64,000 nt of DNA from Micrococcales bacterium (GCA_016703125.1 JADJCR010000004.1:402857-466856), one strand, 5' to 3'; counted from the stretch's first letter, positions 8,023 through 18,199 are shown. The notes: generated from the sequence alone by a model not told the origin. A program made the numbers and translations.

Positions 8023-9310
8023 ACGCCGTCTCCTTCGAACTCAGCATGGCGCCGAGCGCGCCGATGGCGATCAACGTCAGGTACCACGCCGGTGCCGCCG
8101 TCGAACCGGTGACGGCGATCAGCCAGGTGGCCACGAACGGCGCAGTACCACCTAGCAAGGCATTGGCGGAGTTGAACGACAACGCGAACCCGGTGTACCG
8201 CACGGACGTCGGGAAGGACTCGGCCAGATACGTGGCCAGAGTCCCGTCGTTGATGGTGAGCAGGATGCCGAACACCACCTCGACCACCACGATCAGCCAG
8301 ACGATATCGCTGGCCAGCAGGCCGAACAGGGGCACTGTCAGCACCACGAACAGGACCGAGGCGATCACCAGCATGCGCCGGCGCCCGAACCGGTCGGAGA
8401 CGTGGCCCATGACGAAGATGGAGACGATGTAGACGCTCAGCGCGATGGTCGAGGCGTAGAACGACACTGTCTCGTCCACGCCCAGCTCTGCCGAAAGGTA
8501 CGTGGGCATGTAACTGAGCAACAGGTAGAACGCCACTGCGTTCAGGCTCGCGACGCCGAACGTCACGGCAAGTGCGCGGCGGTGGTGGGTCAGCAGGACG
8601 CGCAGGGGCGTGCGTTGCTGGGTGCGGCCCCGCGAGGCCTCGGCCAGCGCCCGGTAGTGCGGCGAGTCCTCGAGGTGGACACGGATGTAGCGCCCGACCA
8701 GGCCCAGCGGACCGGCCAGCAGGAACGGGATGCGCCAGCCCCAGGACTCCATCGCCGGGTCGCTGAGGACCTGGTGCAGCATGGCCACGAGCAACGAGCC
8801 GGCGAGCAGGCCTGTGGCTGTGCTGGCCGGCACCAGCGAGGTGAACAGGCCCCGCTTGTTCTGGGGCGCGTACTCCGACAGGAACGTCGCCGCACCCGCG
8901 TACTCCCCCGACGCGGAGAACCCCTGTACGAGGCGCAGGAGGAACAGCCCCAGTGGGGCCAGGACGCCGACCGCCGCCCAGGACGGCAGCAGGCCGATAC
9001 AGAACGAGGCACCCGACATCAGCAGGATGGACCACGACAGGGCCCAGCGCCGGCCGCGACGGTCTCCCAGGCTCCCCCAGATGATGCCGCCGATCGGGCG
9101 CAACAGGAACGACAAGGCGAATACCGTGAACGTCGACAGCAGCGCGACGGTCCGGTTCTCATTGGGGAAGAACACCACGGCGATGGTCGTGGCGAGGTAG
9201 CCGTATGAGGCGTAGTCGAACCACTCGACGAAATTGCCGATGAAACTTGCGGTGGCGGCACGCCTCAGCGTGGACCGGTCAGACTCAGCAGGGACTGTCA
9301 TGGTCTGCAT
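8000..9310 (-). CDS. MFS transporter, MHS (metabolite:H+ symporter) family
   Basis: A 436-residue, 12-helix transporter of the ProP/KgtP-like MHS family. The hallmark start FIGNFVEWFDYASYGYLAT is at 25-43, the MFS motif GSLGDRRGRRWAL follows TM2, and the second half has GHVSDRFGRRRML. Substrates in the family are organic acids or zwitterions such as betaine and proline. The ATG at 9310 has an AAAGGAGGG ribosome-binding site. The gene is downstream of the EamA exporter and amidinotransferase genes but separated from them by a strong hairpin. Confidence 0.88.
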   Translation of the reverse strand: MQTMTVPAESDRSTLRRAATASFIGNFVEWFDYASYGYLATTIAVVFFPNENRTVALLSTFTVFALSFLLRPIGGIIWGSLGDRRGRRWALSWSILLMSGASFCIGLLPSWAAVGVLAPLGLFLLRLVQGFSASGEYAGAATFLSEYAPQNKRGLFTSLVPASTATGLLAGSLLVAMLHQVLSDPAMESWGWRIPFLLAGPLGLVGRYIRVHLEDSPHYRALAEASRGRTQQRTPLRVLLTHHRRALAVTFGVASLNAVAFYLLLSYMPTYLSAELGVDETVSFYASTIALSVYIVSIFVMGHVSDRFGRRRMLVIASVLFVVLTVPLFGLLASDIVWLIVVVEVVFGILLTINDGTLATYLAESFPTSVRYTGFALSFNSANALLGGTAPFVATWLIAVTGSTAAPAWYLTLIAIGALGAMLSSKETAFSELADD

Positions 9311-9345
9311 CTCACCGCCCTCCTTTCTCCAGAGTCTCGCGTCAA

Positions 9346-9386
9346 GGCCGCCGGTGACCCGCTGAAAGCGGATGCCACCGGCGGCC
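9346..9386 (-). terminator. strong stem-loop between EamA and MFS genes
   Basis: GGCCGCCGGTG at 9346-9356 pairs perfectly with CACCGGCGGCC at 9376-9386, and the loop holds a second small stem (CCGCT-GAA-AGCGG). No U-tract follows. It lies just after the EamA stop and before the MFS start, so it may terminate, attenuate or stabilise the upstream transcript. Confidence 0.55.
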
Positions 9387-9392
9387 GGACGG

Positions 9393-10454
9393 CTAGGACC
9401 CTACGGTTGCGGGCGCCGCATCGGCGGCGGCCGGGTCCTCGGAGGGGTTCTTGCGCTCGCGGACCATGAAGGCGATCGGTCCGATGCCGCCGATCACGAT
9501 CATCGCGCCGCCGATCATCGCCAGCACGGTCATGGTCTCGCCGAAGATGAAGTAGCCGATGAACAGCGCGACCACTGTCTCCCAGTAGGCGACGACGGAC
9601 AGCTCCACGGCACTGAGGTGCTTGCCGGCCACCACAAGGAAGCCGATGGCGAAGAACCCGCAGACCAGGAACAGCGCTGCAGCCCACATCCAGTTGTTCC
9701 TCGTCATGACACTCGGGGTCGAGTCGTCGAGGAAGTTGTAACGCAGGACCATCACCATCAGCGCACCGATCGCGCCGAACACGAAGTTCCAGAACCCGCG
9801 GACGCCGGATTCCATGTCACCGCGGTAGCGGTAGAAGAACAGCGCCAGACCGTAGAAGACACCCGAGCCGAGGGCGAAGAGGTCCCCGACAGCCTTCATC
9901 GGGAAATCGGGGTCGGTACCCAGTTGCAGACCGACGCTGAGCCCCGCCTCCGGGGTGTAGGTGACCAGTCCGATCGTGAGCAGCATCCCGCCGAAGACCA
10001 GCGCGAGGAACAGCCCGTTCCGCAGCGAGATCTTCTCCTTCAGGAAGATCCAGGCCAGGATCGCCGAGAACAGTGGTCCGGTGTAGATGAGGAACACGGC
10101 GTTGGCGATGGTGGTCATGAGTGTCGCCGAGACGTAAAGGGCCAGGGACATGCCGATGGCCAGGCCGCCCGCGACGACGGAGAACGACACGCGCGTGGTG
10201 CGCAGTGCCGTCCACTTGTGGGTGAAGTAGATGATGAGGAGGAATCCCAGTGCGCCGGTCAGCATACGGCCGGTGGCCAGGAAGTCGCCCAGCACGTACT
10301 TGACGGTCTCGCCGTCGACGACGTGGGTGGGAACGGCCCCGCGCGAGAGGAAGCCGACGAGGCCCATCCCGGTTGCGGAAGCGATCATCGCGCCGAAACC
10401 GAGGCGCTTGTTCATGGGGGCAGCCGTGGGGTTCACGGCGGTGGTGGTGGTCAT
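9393..10454 (-). CDS. EamA/DMT family transporter
   Basis: A 353-residue integral membrane protein with about ten hydrophobic helices arranged as two EamA repeats; the repeat ends IFLKEKISLRNGLFLALVFGG and YFIFGETMTVLAMIGG carry the conserved (K/G)E(x)(I/M) signature of the drug/metabolite transporter superfamily. Such proteins export amino acids or related small metabolites. Its position directly after the amidinotransferase gene suggests export of the guanidino product or precursor; this is inference. Confidence 0.85.
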   Translation of the reverse strand: MTTTTAVNPTAAPMNKRLGFGAMIASATGMGLVGFLSRGAVPTHVVDGETVKYVLGDFLATGRMLTGALGFLLIIYFTHKWTALRTTRVSFSVVAGGLAIGMSLALYVSATLMTTIANAVFLIYTGPLFSAILAWIFLKEKISLRNGLFLALVFGGMLLTIGLVTYTPEAGLSVGLQLGTDPDFPMKAVGDLFALGSGVFYGLALFFYRYRGDMESGVRGFWNFVFGAIGALMVMVLRYNFLDDSTPSVMTRNNWMWAAALFLVCGFFAIGFLVVAGKHLSAVELSVVAYWETVVALFIGYFIFGETMTVLAMIGGAMIVIGGIGPIAFMVRERKNPSEDPAAADAAPATVGS

Positions 10455-10481
10455 GGTCTTCTCCAGATGCCTTCGGGCCGG

Positions 10482-10514
10482 TGCGGTGCCAGCGGGGTCG
10501 CCGCCGGCACCGCA
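10482..10514 (-). terminator. stem-loop between amidinotransferase and EamA genes
   Basis: TGCGGTGCC at 10482-10490 pairs with GGCACCGCA at 10506-10514 across a 15-base loop. It sits in the short gap after the amidinotransferase stop. There is no U-run; it could be a terminator or an RNA-processing element within the operon. Confidence 0.45.
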
Positions 10515-10522
10515 TATCGGGG

Positions 10523-11650
10523 TCAGACCAGCGTCGGGTCCGCGATCTGGTTCGGGAAGTAGTCCTGGCAGGTGCCTTCGCGGTAGACGTCCGCGGTGGC
10601 GCAGTGCAGGCCGCCGCCGAAGGCGTAGGCGTCGCGGAACGGCACCGGGATGACGTTCATCCCGAGCTTGTCCATCTGCTCGGCCTGGTGGACCTCGGAC
10701 GCCTCAACGATCACCGTCTTGTGGTCGAGGACCAGGCAGTTCATGGACAGCCACACCGACGAGTAGCACAGCGGGGGCGGCGTGTCGTGCGCCGGCTGGG
10801 CGGCGTCGACGATCTCCCAGTCGTTGCTCTCGAAGATCTTGCGCTGCTCCTGCGGCAGGGGCCGGTTCGGGTTGTTGATGATCAGGCCCGGGCGCAGCGG
10901 CACGAACGTGGCGTCGATGTGGATCGGGTAGGGGTCGCCGGGGAAGTTCACCGCGTGGATGCGGAGATCCGGGTAGTACCGCTTGAACCATTCCATCGCC
11001 TTGCGGTTGGTCGTCAGACCGTGCTGGATGAACAGGTCCTTGCCCAGCCGCATCACATCTGCTGCGTCCCACATCGGCTCGACCTCGGTGGTGACGAAGT
11101 CCTTGTTGGCGGTGCGGATCAGGCGGTCTTCCAGCGAGATCTTCTCGTCGTAGTAGTTGTGCTTGTACGACCGGTCGGTCAGCCGCGGGCGCGGGGCCTG
11201 CGTCCACTTGAAGTCCGGATCGGCTTCGAAGTACTCGTTCATCAGATCCCAGTAGGCCAGGTACTCGAAGTAGCGGCAGCGGAACGAGTTGGCCGAGGCG
11301 ATGATCTCGTTGCCGATGGTCAGCAGGATGTCCCGCGGCGGCATGCAGGTCATCATCGAGTCGTTACGGAAGTCCGGCGTGCCGATGGCCTGGTTCCACT
11401 GCAGCGGGGTCGGGCGGTCGACCTTCACGCCGTGCTCCTCGAGCACCTTGACGTAGTAGTCCAGCTGCGCGTTGGCCTTCTCGACGGTCTCCAGCGGCCG
11501 GGGCCCCCACATGCCGCGCATCTCGGAGTCGATCGGGACCTTCTCCGACGTCGCCGGCTCCTCCGGCGGGATGACGCTGTTGTCGGCACGCCCGACGATG
11601 GCGTGCTTCAACGGGTCGAAGTCGTTCCACGAGTTCACAATCTTCGGCAT
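10523..11650 (-). CDS. glycine amidinotransferase-like enzyme (AGAT family)
   Basis: A 375-residue member of the arginine:glycine amidinotransferase branch of the pentein fold, moving the amidino group from arginine to an amine acceptor. The catalytic triad is visible: Asp198 in WDAADVMRLGKD, His244 in YPIHIDATFVPLRPG, and nucleophile Cys350 in FGGGLHCATADVYREG. Length is close to GATM and CyrA homologues. The ATG has a GAAGGAG Shine-Dalgarno. The acceptor (glycine, lysine or another amine) cannot be read from sequence. It is the first gene of a set with two transporters. Confidence 0.85.
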   Translation of the reverse strand: MPKIVNSWNDFDPLKHAIVGRADNSVIPPEEPATSEKVPIDSEMRGMWGPRPLETVEKANAQLDYYVKVLEEHGVKVDRPTPLQWNQAIGTPDFRNDSMMTCMPPRDILLTIGNEIIASANSFRCRYFEYLAYWDLMNEYFEADPDFKWTQAPRPRLTDRSYKHNYYDEKISLEDRLIRTANKDFVTTEVEPMWDAADVMRLGKDLFIQHGLTTNRKAMEWFKRYYPDLRIHAVNFPGDPYPIHIDATFVPLRPGLIINNPNRPLPQEQRKIFESNDWEIVDAAQPAHDTPPPLCYSSVWLSMNCLVLDHKTVIVEASEVHQAEQMDKLGMNVIPVPFRDAYAFGGGLHCATADVYREGTCQDYFPNQIADPTLV

Positions 11651-11742
11651 TCCAACTCACTCCTTCTCGGGGCGGTCGGCCCCGCTGTTGTGTGTGGGGC
11701 GGGTCGCCCCGGATGGGTGCCGGCACAGGTGGGCCGGCGATG

Positions 11743-11788
11743 GGGACAGGAGTTCCGAGGAGGCCGTGCGACGCGCCACACCTGTCCC
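11743..11788 (-). other. leader hairpin upstream of the amidinotransferase gene
   Basis: GGGACAGG at 11743-11750 is complementary to CCTGTCCC at 11781-11788, giving an 8-bp stem with a 30-base loop in the 5' leader. I compared it with guanidine riboswitch motifs from memory and saw no match. It may still be a regulatory leader. Confidence 0.35.
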
Positions 11789-11836
11789 GAGGGGGAGGCG
11801 GTGGGCCATGGTCATCATCTTCTTTCGGCCTTCTTT

Positions 11837-11852
11837 TGATACGACCGTACCA
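11837..11852. promoter_or_regulatory. GntR/FadR-like dyad upstream of the amidinotransferase set
   Basis: TGATACGACCGTACCA is a near-perfect inverted repeat of the TGRTACG half-site and lies in a locally AT-rich stretch about 190 bases before the amidinotransferase start. Dyads of this shape are typical of GntR-type regulators, but none is encoded nearby; the local TetR protein is an alternative. Its role is inferred from position. Confidence 0.4.
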
Positions 11853-11961
11853 TTCTTTATCCGGGACGTCCAGCCTAGGAATTGAATCGTGAGTAAATGA
11901 TGCGGCTATGGGCGAGAACAGCCGTACTATTCTGTGTGGCTATGCGAGTCGGCGGCGCGGC

Positions 11962-12830
11962 TCACTCCTGGACGGCCGTCCAGGGGAATGGACCCAGTGA
12001 ACCTGTCGTGCGCATGCATCCCATACCGATGAATCCCCACGAGAACGTGGCGGTTCCGTGTGCGCTGGTCGGGCTGTCGAACGCGCCCGTCCACGAACCG
12101 GACCCCCCGATCACCTGGTTCGGCTGGTACCAGGCGCCGGTACTGCCCGACGGACCGGCGAACTGGCCGTCGGAGATCGGCGTCTCAGCTCCCCGAGCGC
12201 GTACGTGCGGGAAGAACCCGAGCATTGCTGGGTGAACGGCGGCAGCATCACACCTGAGTAGGTGTAGTCGAAAGTGAAGTTGGTCAACGACTTGCCGTCC
12301 GGTGCGACGACGAACGAGATGCCGGTCACCGACACCTGGCCACCGCCTCCACTCACGCTGACGGACTTCCACGTGCCGGTCTTCGGCACGACAGCCGCGG
12401 CGGACGCGGCCGTGACCGCGAACTTGAGCGTCACCGCGTTGGCGTCGGCGGTCACCCGCACCCGATACCGGCCGGCCGAGATCGGCTTGGAGCCGAACAG
12501 ACGCTTGACGGTCCTGGTGTGAGCCCCCTTGAACTTCCCCTTCTTGCTCACATTGCGCACCGTCACCCACTTCGATGCGCTCTTGCGTGACAGTCGGTAC
12601 CCGAAGTGACGACTCGTGGCGGAGAACTCGTAGGCGAGCTTGACCTGGGACGCCTCGGCCTTCGTGAAACTGGTCTGCGTCAGGTGCGCGGACACCTTCG
12701 CGGAGGCCGCCGACGCAGGTGCGGTGGAACCCATCACTGCGCCCGTCGATGCGACGAGCACCACGATCGCCACCCCTGCCCCGAAACTCGTGCGCCTCGT
12801 CCTTATGCCTGCCGTGCGGATCGCGGCCAT
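11962..12830 (-). CDS. secreted protein with KGKFKGxHT-type domain, frameshifted as assembled
   Basis: The protein begins with a signal peptide (MAAIRTAGIRTRR, hydrophobic core AGVAIVVLVASTGAVMG, cleavage near ASAAS). A beta-rich domain follows, with FGYRLSRKSASKWVTVRNVS, KKGKFKGAHTRTVKRLFG and GRYRVRVTADANAVTLKF. The C-terminal part, ETPISDGQF to FDSPTSAHGTATFSW, lies in another frame; adding one base to the C4 run at 12191-12194 joins them. A clear paralogue is at 56509. The ATG at 12830 is preferred by spacing to GGGAGGGG, though 12839 is possible. Function unknown; probably cell surface. Confidence 0.65.
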
Positions 12831-12987
12831 GGCGATCATCCCCTCCCGGGAGGAGCCAACTGGGCTCGATTCCACGGTACCTCCGAAGGTGCGGGCGATC
12901 ACCGACTTCCCTGTCCACGGGTGTGGTTGCGGCCTCCTGCTTGTCGTACCTCTGGCGTAGATTCGTACTGTTCGAAAGGAGCGGCGG

Positions 12988-14196
12988 ATGGCGGTGCTGG
13001 AAGTGTCCCGACCGGCGATGCGCCGCACCCGTATCCGGCAATCCCTGCCCACCGACCACCCGCCGATCCTCGACCAGATCACCGACCTGCTCAACCAACT
13101 GCCCGACCCCCTGGACCTCAGCAGCGACCAGGTCGTGGGCGCCATTACCACCACCGCCGAACTACGCAACCGCTTCGACGCCTACCTCACCGACCTGGCC
13201 GGCACCGCCGACGCCACCCACCTCTCCAAGAGCCTGCGCGCCGGCACCACCGGCATGCTCGTCGCCACCGCCACCGGCACCAACCCCGCCACCGGGTCCG
13301 CGATCGTGGGCACCGCCCGGGCGTTGCGCACCCTGCCGCACGTGGCCCAGGCCTACCGCGACGGGCAGATCAGCACCCCCCACGTCCACGCCCTGCGCGA
13401 AGCCGCCACCCGCATCACCGACTTCACCGACCTCGAACCCGCGTTGGTCGAGATGGCCACCACCATCGAACCCATCGAGTTGCGCCGCATCCTCACCCTG
13501 CTCATCGGCCAGTGCCAACCCGACCACGACCACACCACACAACGCGACAAACGCGGCCTGTCGCTCAGCGAAACCCCCAACGGCATGTACCGCCTCGACG
13601 GCTGGCTCGACGCCATCGAAGGCCGCCGGCTACGCGACACCCTCACCGCGTTCACCGACCCCGGACTCCCCGGCGACACCCGCACCCCGACCCAGGCCCG
13701 CGCCGACGCCCTCGCCGACATCCTCGCCGCCGCCAACGCCAACACCCGCCCGTTGGGCGTGTCCGGGCTGTCCGTCCTCGTCGACCTCGACACCCTGCCC
13801 GACGGCCTCGGCGCCACCCTCGACGACGGCCACCCCATCGGCCCCGACACCTTCGACCTGCTGTCCTGCGCCACCGCCTGCGCAGTCATCTTCGGGGCGA
13901 AACGCAAGGACGCTTTCGTGCCGATGGCCCTCGGCCGCGCCCACCGCCGCGCCACCCGCTGGCAATGGGCCGCCCTCATCGCCCGCGACCGCGGCTGCAT
14001 CCGCTGCGGACGCGCCCCCCGCTTCTGCCAAGCCCACCACATCCTGCACTGGCGCCACGGCGGCTTAACGGACCTGTCAAATTTGTGCCTGCTCTGCACC
14101 AGATGTCACGCCGACCTCCACCACGGCCACTACACCATCACCACCACCACCCACGGCACACCCACCATCACCAGCACCCGCGCACCACCGGCATGA
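12988..14196 (+). CDS. DUF222 / HNH endonuclease domain protein (13E12-repeat family)
   Basis: This 402-residue protein belongs to the abundant actinobacterial DUF222-HNH family, including the mycobacterial 13E12 repeat proteins. Residues 30-300 form the DUF222 region and the C-terminus has an HNH nuclease motif, CIRCGRAPRFCQAHHILHW followed by HGG, N and CTRCHADLHHG, with all metal and catalytic positions present. The biological role of the family is unresolved; some copies are linked to mobile DNA. Codon use is extremely C-rich (ACC, CAC), and the same stretch is open in several other frames, which should not be called. Confidence 0.85.
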   Translation: MAVLEVSRPAMRRTRIRQSLPTDHPPILDQITDLLNQLPDPLDLSSDQVVGAITTTAELRNRFDAYLTDLAGTADATHLSKSLRAGTTGMLVATATGTNPATGSAIVGTARALRTLPHVAQAYRDGQISTPHVHALREAATRITDFTDLEPALVEMATTIEPIELRRILTLLIGQCQPDHDHTTQRDKRGLSLSETPNGMYRLDGWLDAIEGRRLRDTLTAFTDPGLPGDTRTPTQARADALADILAAANANTRPLGVSGLSVLVDLDTLPDGLGATLDDGHPIGPDTFDLLSCATACAVIFGAKRKDAFVPMALGRAHRRATRWQWAALIARDRGCIRCGRAPRFCQAHHILHWRHGGLTDLSNLCLLCTRCHADLHHGHYTITTTTHGTPTITSTRAPPA

Positions 14197-14290
14197 CGCG
14201 GTCGCCGGGTTCGGCGCCGCGAGAACCGCACATGACAGGCTTTTGCGGCCACCAGGCCAGACGGGTCGCGCCGGTGCGCACCCCTCCGCG

Positions 14291-15181
14291 TCAGGCCGGC
14301 GGGAATCCCCCGGCCTTCGCCACCAAGCCCGGTGTCGGCCTGCCCAGGCGCTCGCCGAGCCACTCGCTGGCACGGCACAAGGCGTCGAGATCCAACCCCG
14401 TTGAGTACCCAGAACGCTCGAGGGCGTAGACGAGATCCTCGGTGGCGATGTTCCCGGTGGCCCGGGGGGCGAAGGGGCAGCCGCCGATCCCGCCCAGTGA
14501 CGCGTCCAGCACCGACACTCCCGCGTCAGCCGCAGCCAGTGCGCTCGCGTAGCCGGTGTTACGGGTGTTGTGCACATGGACCCGCAGGGGCACGTCAACC
14601 GCGTCCCGCACGGCCGACAGCCTGCGGTGCACGTCCCGTGGCACGGCGACGCCGATGGTGTCCGCGATGGCCAGTTCGTCGATGCCGGCGGCCGCGACCC
14701 GGGAAGCCACGTCGACGAGCCGGGACACCGCCACCTCACCCTCGTACGGGCAGCCGAAGGACGCCGAGAGCGTGACGCTCACCGGTAGGCCGGCCGCCCT
14801 GGCCTGCGGGGCGACCACCGCCACCGCCGCAATCGCCTGCTCGGTGGTCATGCCCTGGTTCTTCAGCGAGAACGTGTCGGTGACCATGACCACCAGGTTG
14901 ACCTCGTTGACCTGGGTCGCAGTCGACCGGTGGAAGCCGCGTTCGTTGAGCACCAGGCCGATGTAGGAGGCAGCACCGGGCGACAGTCGCTCGAGCACAG
15001 CCTCGGCGTCGGCCATCTGCGGCACACGCTTCGGATTGACGAAGCTGGCGACCTCGACCCGGCGGACACCGGCGGCCACGCAGCGCTTGATGAAGTCGAC
15101 CTTGGTGCCGGTGTCGAACACCACCGCCTCGTTCTGCAACCCGTCCCGAGGACCGACCTCGACGATCTCGACCGCGCTCAT
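14291..15181 (-). CDS. mvaB: hydroxymethylglutaryl-CoA lyase
   Basis: A 296-residue TIM-barrel lyase of the HMGL-like family, cleaving HMG-CoA to acetoacetate and acetyl-CoA in leucine degradation. Visible signatures are VEVGPRDGLQNE at the N-terminus (catalytic Arg, metal Asp), SASFGCPYEGEV, ADTIGVAVP, the metal-binding HVHNTRNTGYA, and GGIGGCPFAPRATGNIATED with the flexible-loop Cys. The start overlaps the upstream Dabb gene stop by ATGA. No other leucine-degradation genes are in the window. Confidence 0.9.
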   Translation of the reverse strand: MSAVEIVEVGPRDGLQNEAVVFDTGTKVDFIKRCVAAGVRRVEVASFVNPKRVPQMADAEAVLERLSPGAASYIGLVLNERGFHRSTATQVNEVNLVVMVTDTFSLKNQGMTTEQAIAAVAVVAPQARAAGLPVSVTLSASFGCPYEGEVAVSRLVDVASRVAAAGIDELAIADTIGVAVPRDVHRRLSAVRDAVDVPLRVHVHNTRNTGYASALAAADAGVSVLDASLGGIGGCPFAPRATGNIATEDLVYALERSGYSTGLDLDALCRASEWLGERLGRPTPGLVAKAGGFPPA

Positions 15182-15456
15182 CCGGCATCCACCACTGCCC
15201 GCTGGGCGATCCGCGGACTGAGCCAGGTCAGAACGTCCTGGTGCACCGGATGCTGCTGGTAGCCGGCCAGCCCCGCCTCATCGGCGTGTGTGGACCGCAG
15301 GACCAGGTCGTACGCCCCGGGCCGGTCGAGGGTGTCGACGAGTACCTCGATACTGCGCAAGTCCGGGATCCGGCCGGCTATGGCCAGCAATCGCTGCGCA
15401 GCATCGTGACTGTCGGCGCGGTCGTGGAGCTTCATCATGACGACATGCGTGATCAC
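15178..15456 (-). CDS. Dabb (stress-responsive A/B barrel) domain protein
   Basis: A 92-residue protein starting MITHVVMMKLHDRAD, the usual beginning of single Dabb domains (dimeric alpha/beta barrel), with IEVLVDTLDRPGAYDLVL and an H-x2-HxDV-like QQHPVHQDVLTWL end. These small proteins may be enzymes or binding proteins; no substrate is known. It is translationally coupled (ATGA) to the HMG-CoA lyase gene. Confidence 0.75.
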   Translation of the reverse strand: MITHVVMMKLHDRADSHDAAQRLLAIAGRIPDLRSIEVLVDTLDRPGAYDLVLRSTHADEAGLAGYQQHPVHQDVLTWLSPRIAQRAVVDAG

Positions 15457-15497
15457 GCCTCGATCGTAGAACGGTCATCACGCAGGCCGACCGCACC

Positions 15498-16340
<843 letters not shown>

Positions 16341-16360
16341 TTCTCCCTCTTCTCGGGCCT

Positions 16361-17260
16361 TCACCAGCGTCGCTGGAATCGGTTGCGCAGGTAGATGGCG
16401 AAGGCGTTCATCACCAGCAGGATGGCCAGCAGGACCACGCACAACGCCGCGGCCAGGACCTGGAACTCCTCACGGGACTGTGAGATCCAGTTGTAGATCT
16501 GGATGGGCATGACTGTGTACGAACTCATCAGCCCATCCGGGTTGAACGTGATGAAGGTCACCGCTCCTAGCAGGAGCAGTGGGGCCGCCTCACCGATCGC
16601 GCGCGAGAGCGCGAGAATCGCGCCGGTGGCGATGCCCGGGATCGCCGCCGGCAGGACCTGCTTCCAGATGGTCTGCCACTGGGTGGCACCCAGTGCCAGC
16701 GACCCCGCCCGGATGGACTGCGGGACCGCCCGGATGGCTTCCCGGGAGGAGATGATGATCACCGGTAGCACCAGTAGGGACAACGTCAGCGCCGCGGTGA
16801 TCACGGTCTGGCCGAGGGCCAGCGCCCGGGCGATCACACCCAAGCCGAGGATGCCGTAGACGATCGACGGCACAGCGGCCAGGTTCTGGATGTTGATCTC
16901 GATGAACCGGTAGAACCGGCTCTCCTCGTTGCCGTACTCCTCCAGGTAGATGGCCGCCATGATGCCCACCGGCAGGCAGATCAGCGCGGTCGTCACGATG
17001 ACCCAGATCGAGCCCATGATGGCCGACTGCGCGCCCGCTTTCTCGGGGAAGCGGATGCTGGGCATCTCCTGCCACAAGGTCGGCGTGAGGCGCGGATACC
17101 CTTCCCACACGACGAAGACGAGCAATGCCACCAGCGTGATGATGCCGACGGACAGCGCTGCGAACAACGTCCAGCGGAAGCTCCGGTCCTGCAGGGGCGG
17201 GCCGGTGTCCTGCAGGTCCTTCTTGACCTGGTCGCCCAGGGGGGTCAACAAGGCACTCAT
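16361..17260 (-). CDS. pstA: phosphate ABC transporter permease PstA
   Basis: A 299-residue permease with six predicted membrane helices after a cytosolic N-terminus. The EAA loop, EAIRAVPQSIRAGSLALGATQWQ in outline, precedes the final helices and contacts PstB. The ATG overlaps the pstC stop by ATGA, showing translational coupling. Together with PstC it forms the channel for phosphate uptake. Confidence 0.94.
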   Translation of the reverse strand: MSALLTPLGDQVKKDLQDTGPPLQDRSFRWTLFAALSVGIITLVALLVFVVWEGYPRLTPTLWQEMPSIRFPEKAGAQSAIMGSIWVIVTTALICLPVGIMAAIYLEEYGNEESRFYRFIEINIQNLAAVPSIVYGILGLGVIARALALGQTVITAALTLSLLVLPVIIISSREAIRAVPQSIRAGSLALGATQWQTIWKQVLPAAIPGIATGAILALSRAIGEAAPLLLLGAVTFITFNPDGLMSSYTVMPIQIYNWISQSREEFQVLAAALCVVLLAILLVMNAFAIYLRNRFQRRW

Positions 17261-18174
17261 TCGTACACCTCGCGGTATTTGCGCACCATTCGGATGCTGA
17301 AGAGGTTCATGACCAGGGTCATGAGGAACAGCAGGGCACCCACGGCGAAGATCGTCTGATAGCCGATCGACCCGGTGGGCTGGTCGCCGGAACCGGCGGC
17401 GGCGATGGACGAGGTCATCGTCTGCATGCCCTCGAAGACGTTGAGACTGAGGTTCGGCTGCAGGCCGGCGGCGACCGCGACGATCATGGTCTCACCGATT
17501 GCACGCGACACCCCCAGCACGAACGCGGCGACGATCCCCGACAGTGCAGCAGGCACCACGACCCGCAGCGTGACCTGACGCTTGCTGGATCCCAGGGCGT
17601 AGGCGCCCTCGCGCAGTGCGCGCGGCACGGCGGACATCGCGTCCTCGGACAGCGACGCGACCGTGGGGATGATCATCACACCCATGACCAGTCCCGCGGA
17701 CAGCGCGTTGAAGACCTCGGTCTGCGGCCAGATGCTCTTCAGGAGGATCCCCGACACGAACTCCAGGGCGAAGAACCCGAAGATCACCGTGGGAATGCCG
17801 GCAAGCACTTCCAGGATCGGCTTGAGTGTCCGGCGCGTCCTGTCGGCCGCGTACTCGGACAGGTACATGGCGGTCAGCAGACCGATGGGTAGGGCCACCA
17901 GACAGGCGATCCCGGTGATGACCAGGGTCCCGGACACCAGCGGCAGGACCCCGAACTCGGGATCCGCGAACAACGGCGACCACTGCGTGCCGAACAGGAA
18001 GTCGGTCACCGGCACGGTCTGGAAGAACTGGAACGCCGGGACGAACAGCGCCCAGACGATGCCGACGGTCGTGGCGACGGAAACGGCGGCAGAGGCGATC
18101 AGGAACGCCTTGATCACCCGCTCGCCGTAGCGCGGACTTGACCGTTGCAGGGAGAACTTGGGTCCCCCTGGCAC
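17257..18174 (-). CDS. pstC: phosphate ABC transporter permease PstC
   Basis: A 305-residue permease with six membrane helices; the EAA-type loop reads SEDAMSAVPRALREGAYAL and is followed by SRAIGETMIVAVAAG, typical of PstC. The GTG start giving MPGGPKFSLQRSS is the only reasonable one and sits 25 bases after pstS. It couples to pstA through an ATGA overlap. Confidence 0.93.
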   Translation of the reverse strand: MPGGPKFSLQRSSPRYGERVIKAFLIASAAVSVATTVGIVWALFVPAFQFFQTVPVTDFLFGTQWSPLFADPEFGVLPLVSGTLVITGIACLVALPIGLLTAMYLSEYAADRTRRTLKPILEVLAGIPTVIFGFFALEFVSGILLKSIWPQTEVFNALSAGLVMGVMIIPTVASLSEDAMSAVPRALREGAYALGSSKRQVTLRVVVPAALSGIVAAFVLGVSRAIGETMIVAVAAGLQPNLSLNVFEGMQTMTSSIAAAGSGDQPTGSIGYQTIFAVGALLFLMTLVMNLFSIRMVRKYREVYE

Positions 18175-18199
18175 GGTCGAGTTGGTGGTGGACAGTGTC

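Noticed and set aside
11651..11840. Guanidine riboswitch in the amidinotransferase leader
   Set aside because: The leader has a hairpin, but none of the guanidine-I or -III motifs I know could be found.
12606..14429. 607-residue plus-strand ORF rich in Arg, His and Pro
   Set aside because: A shadow of the DUF222-HNH gene produced by its extreme C-rich codon bias; no family similarity.
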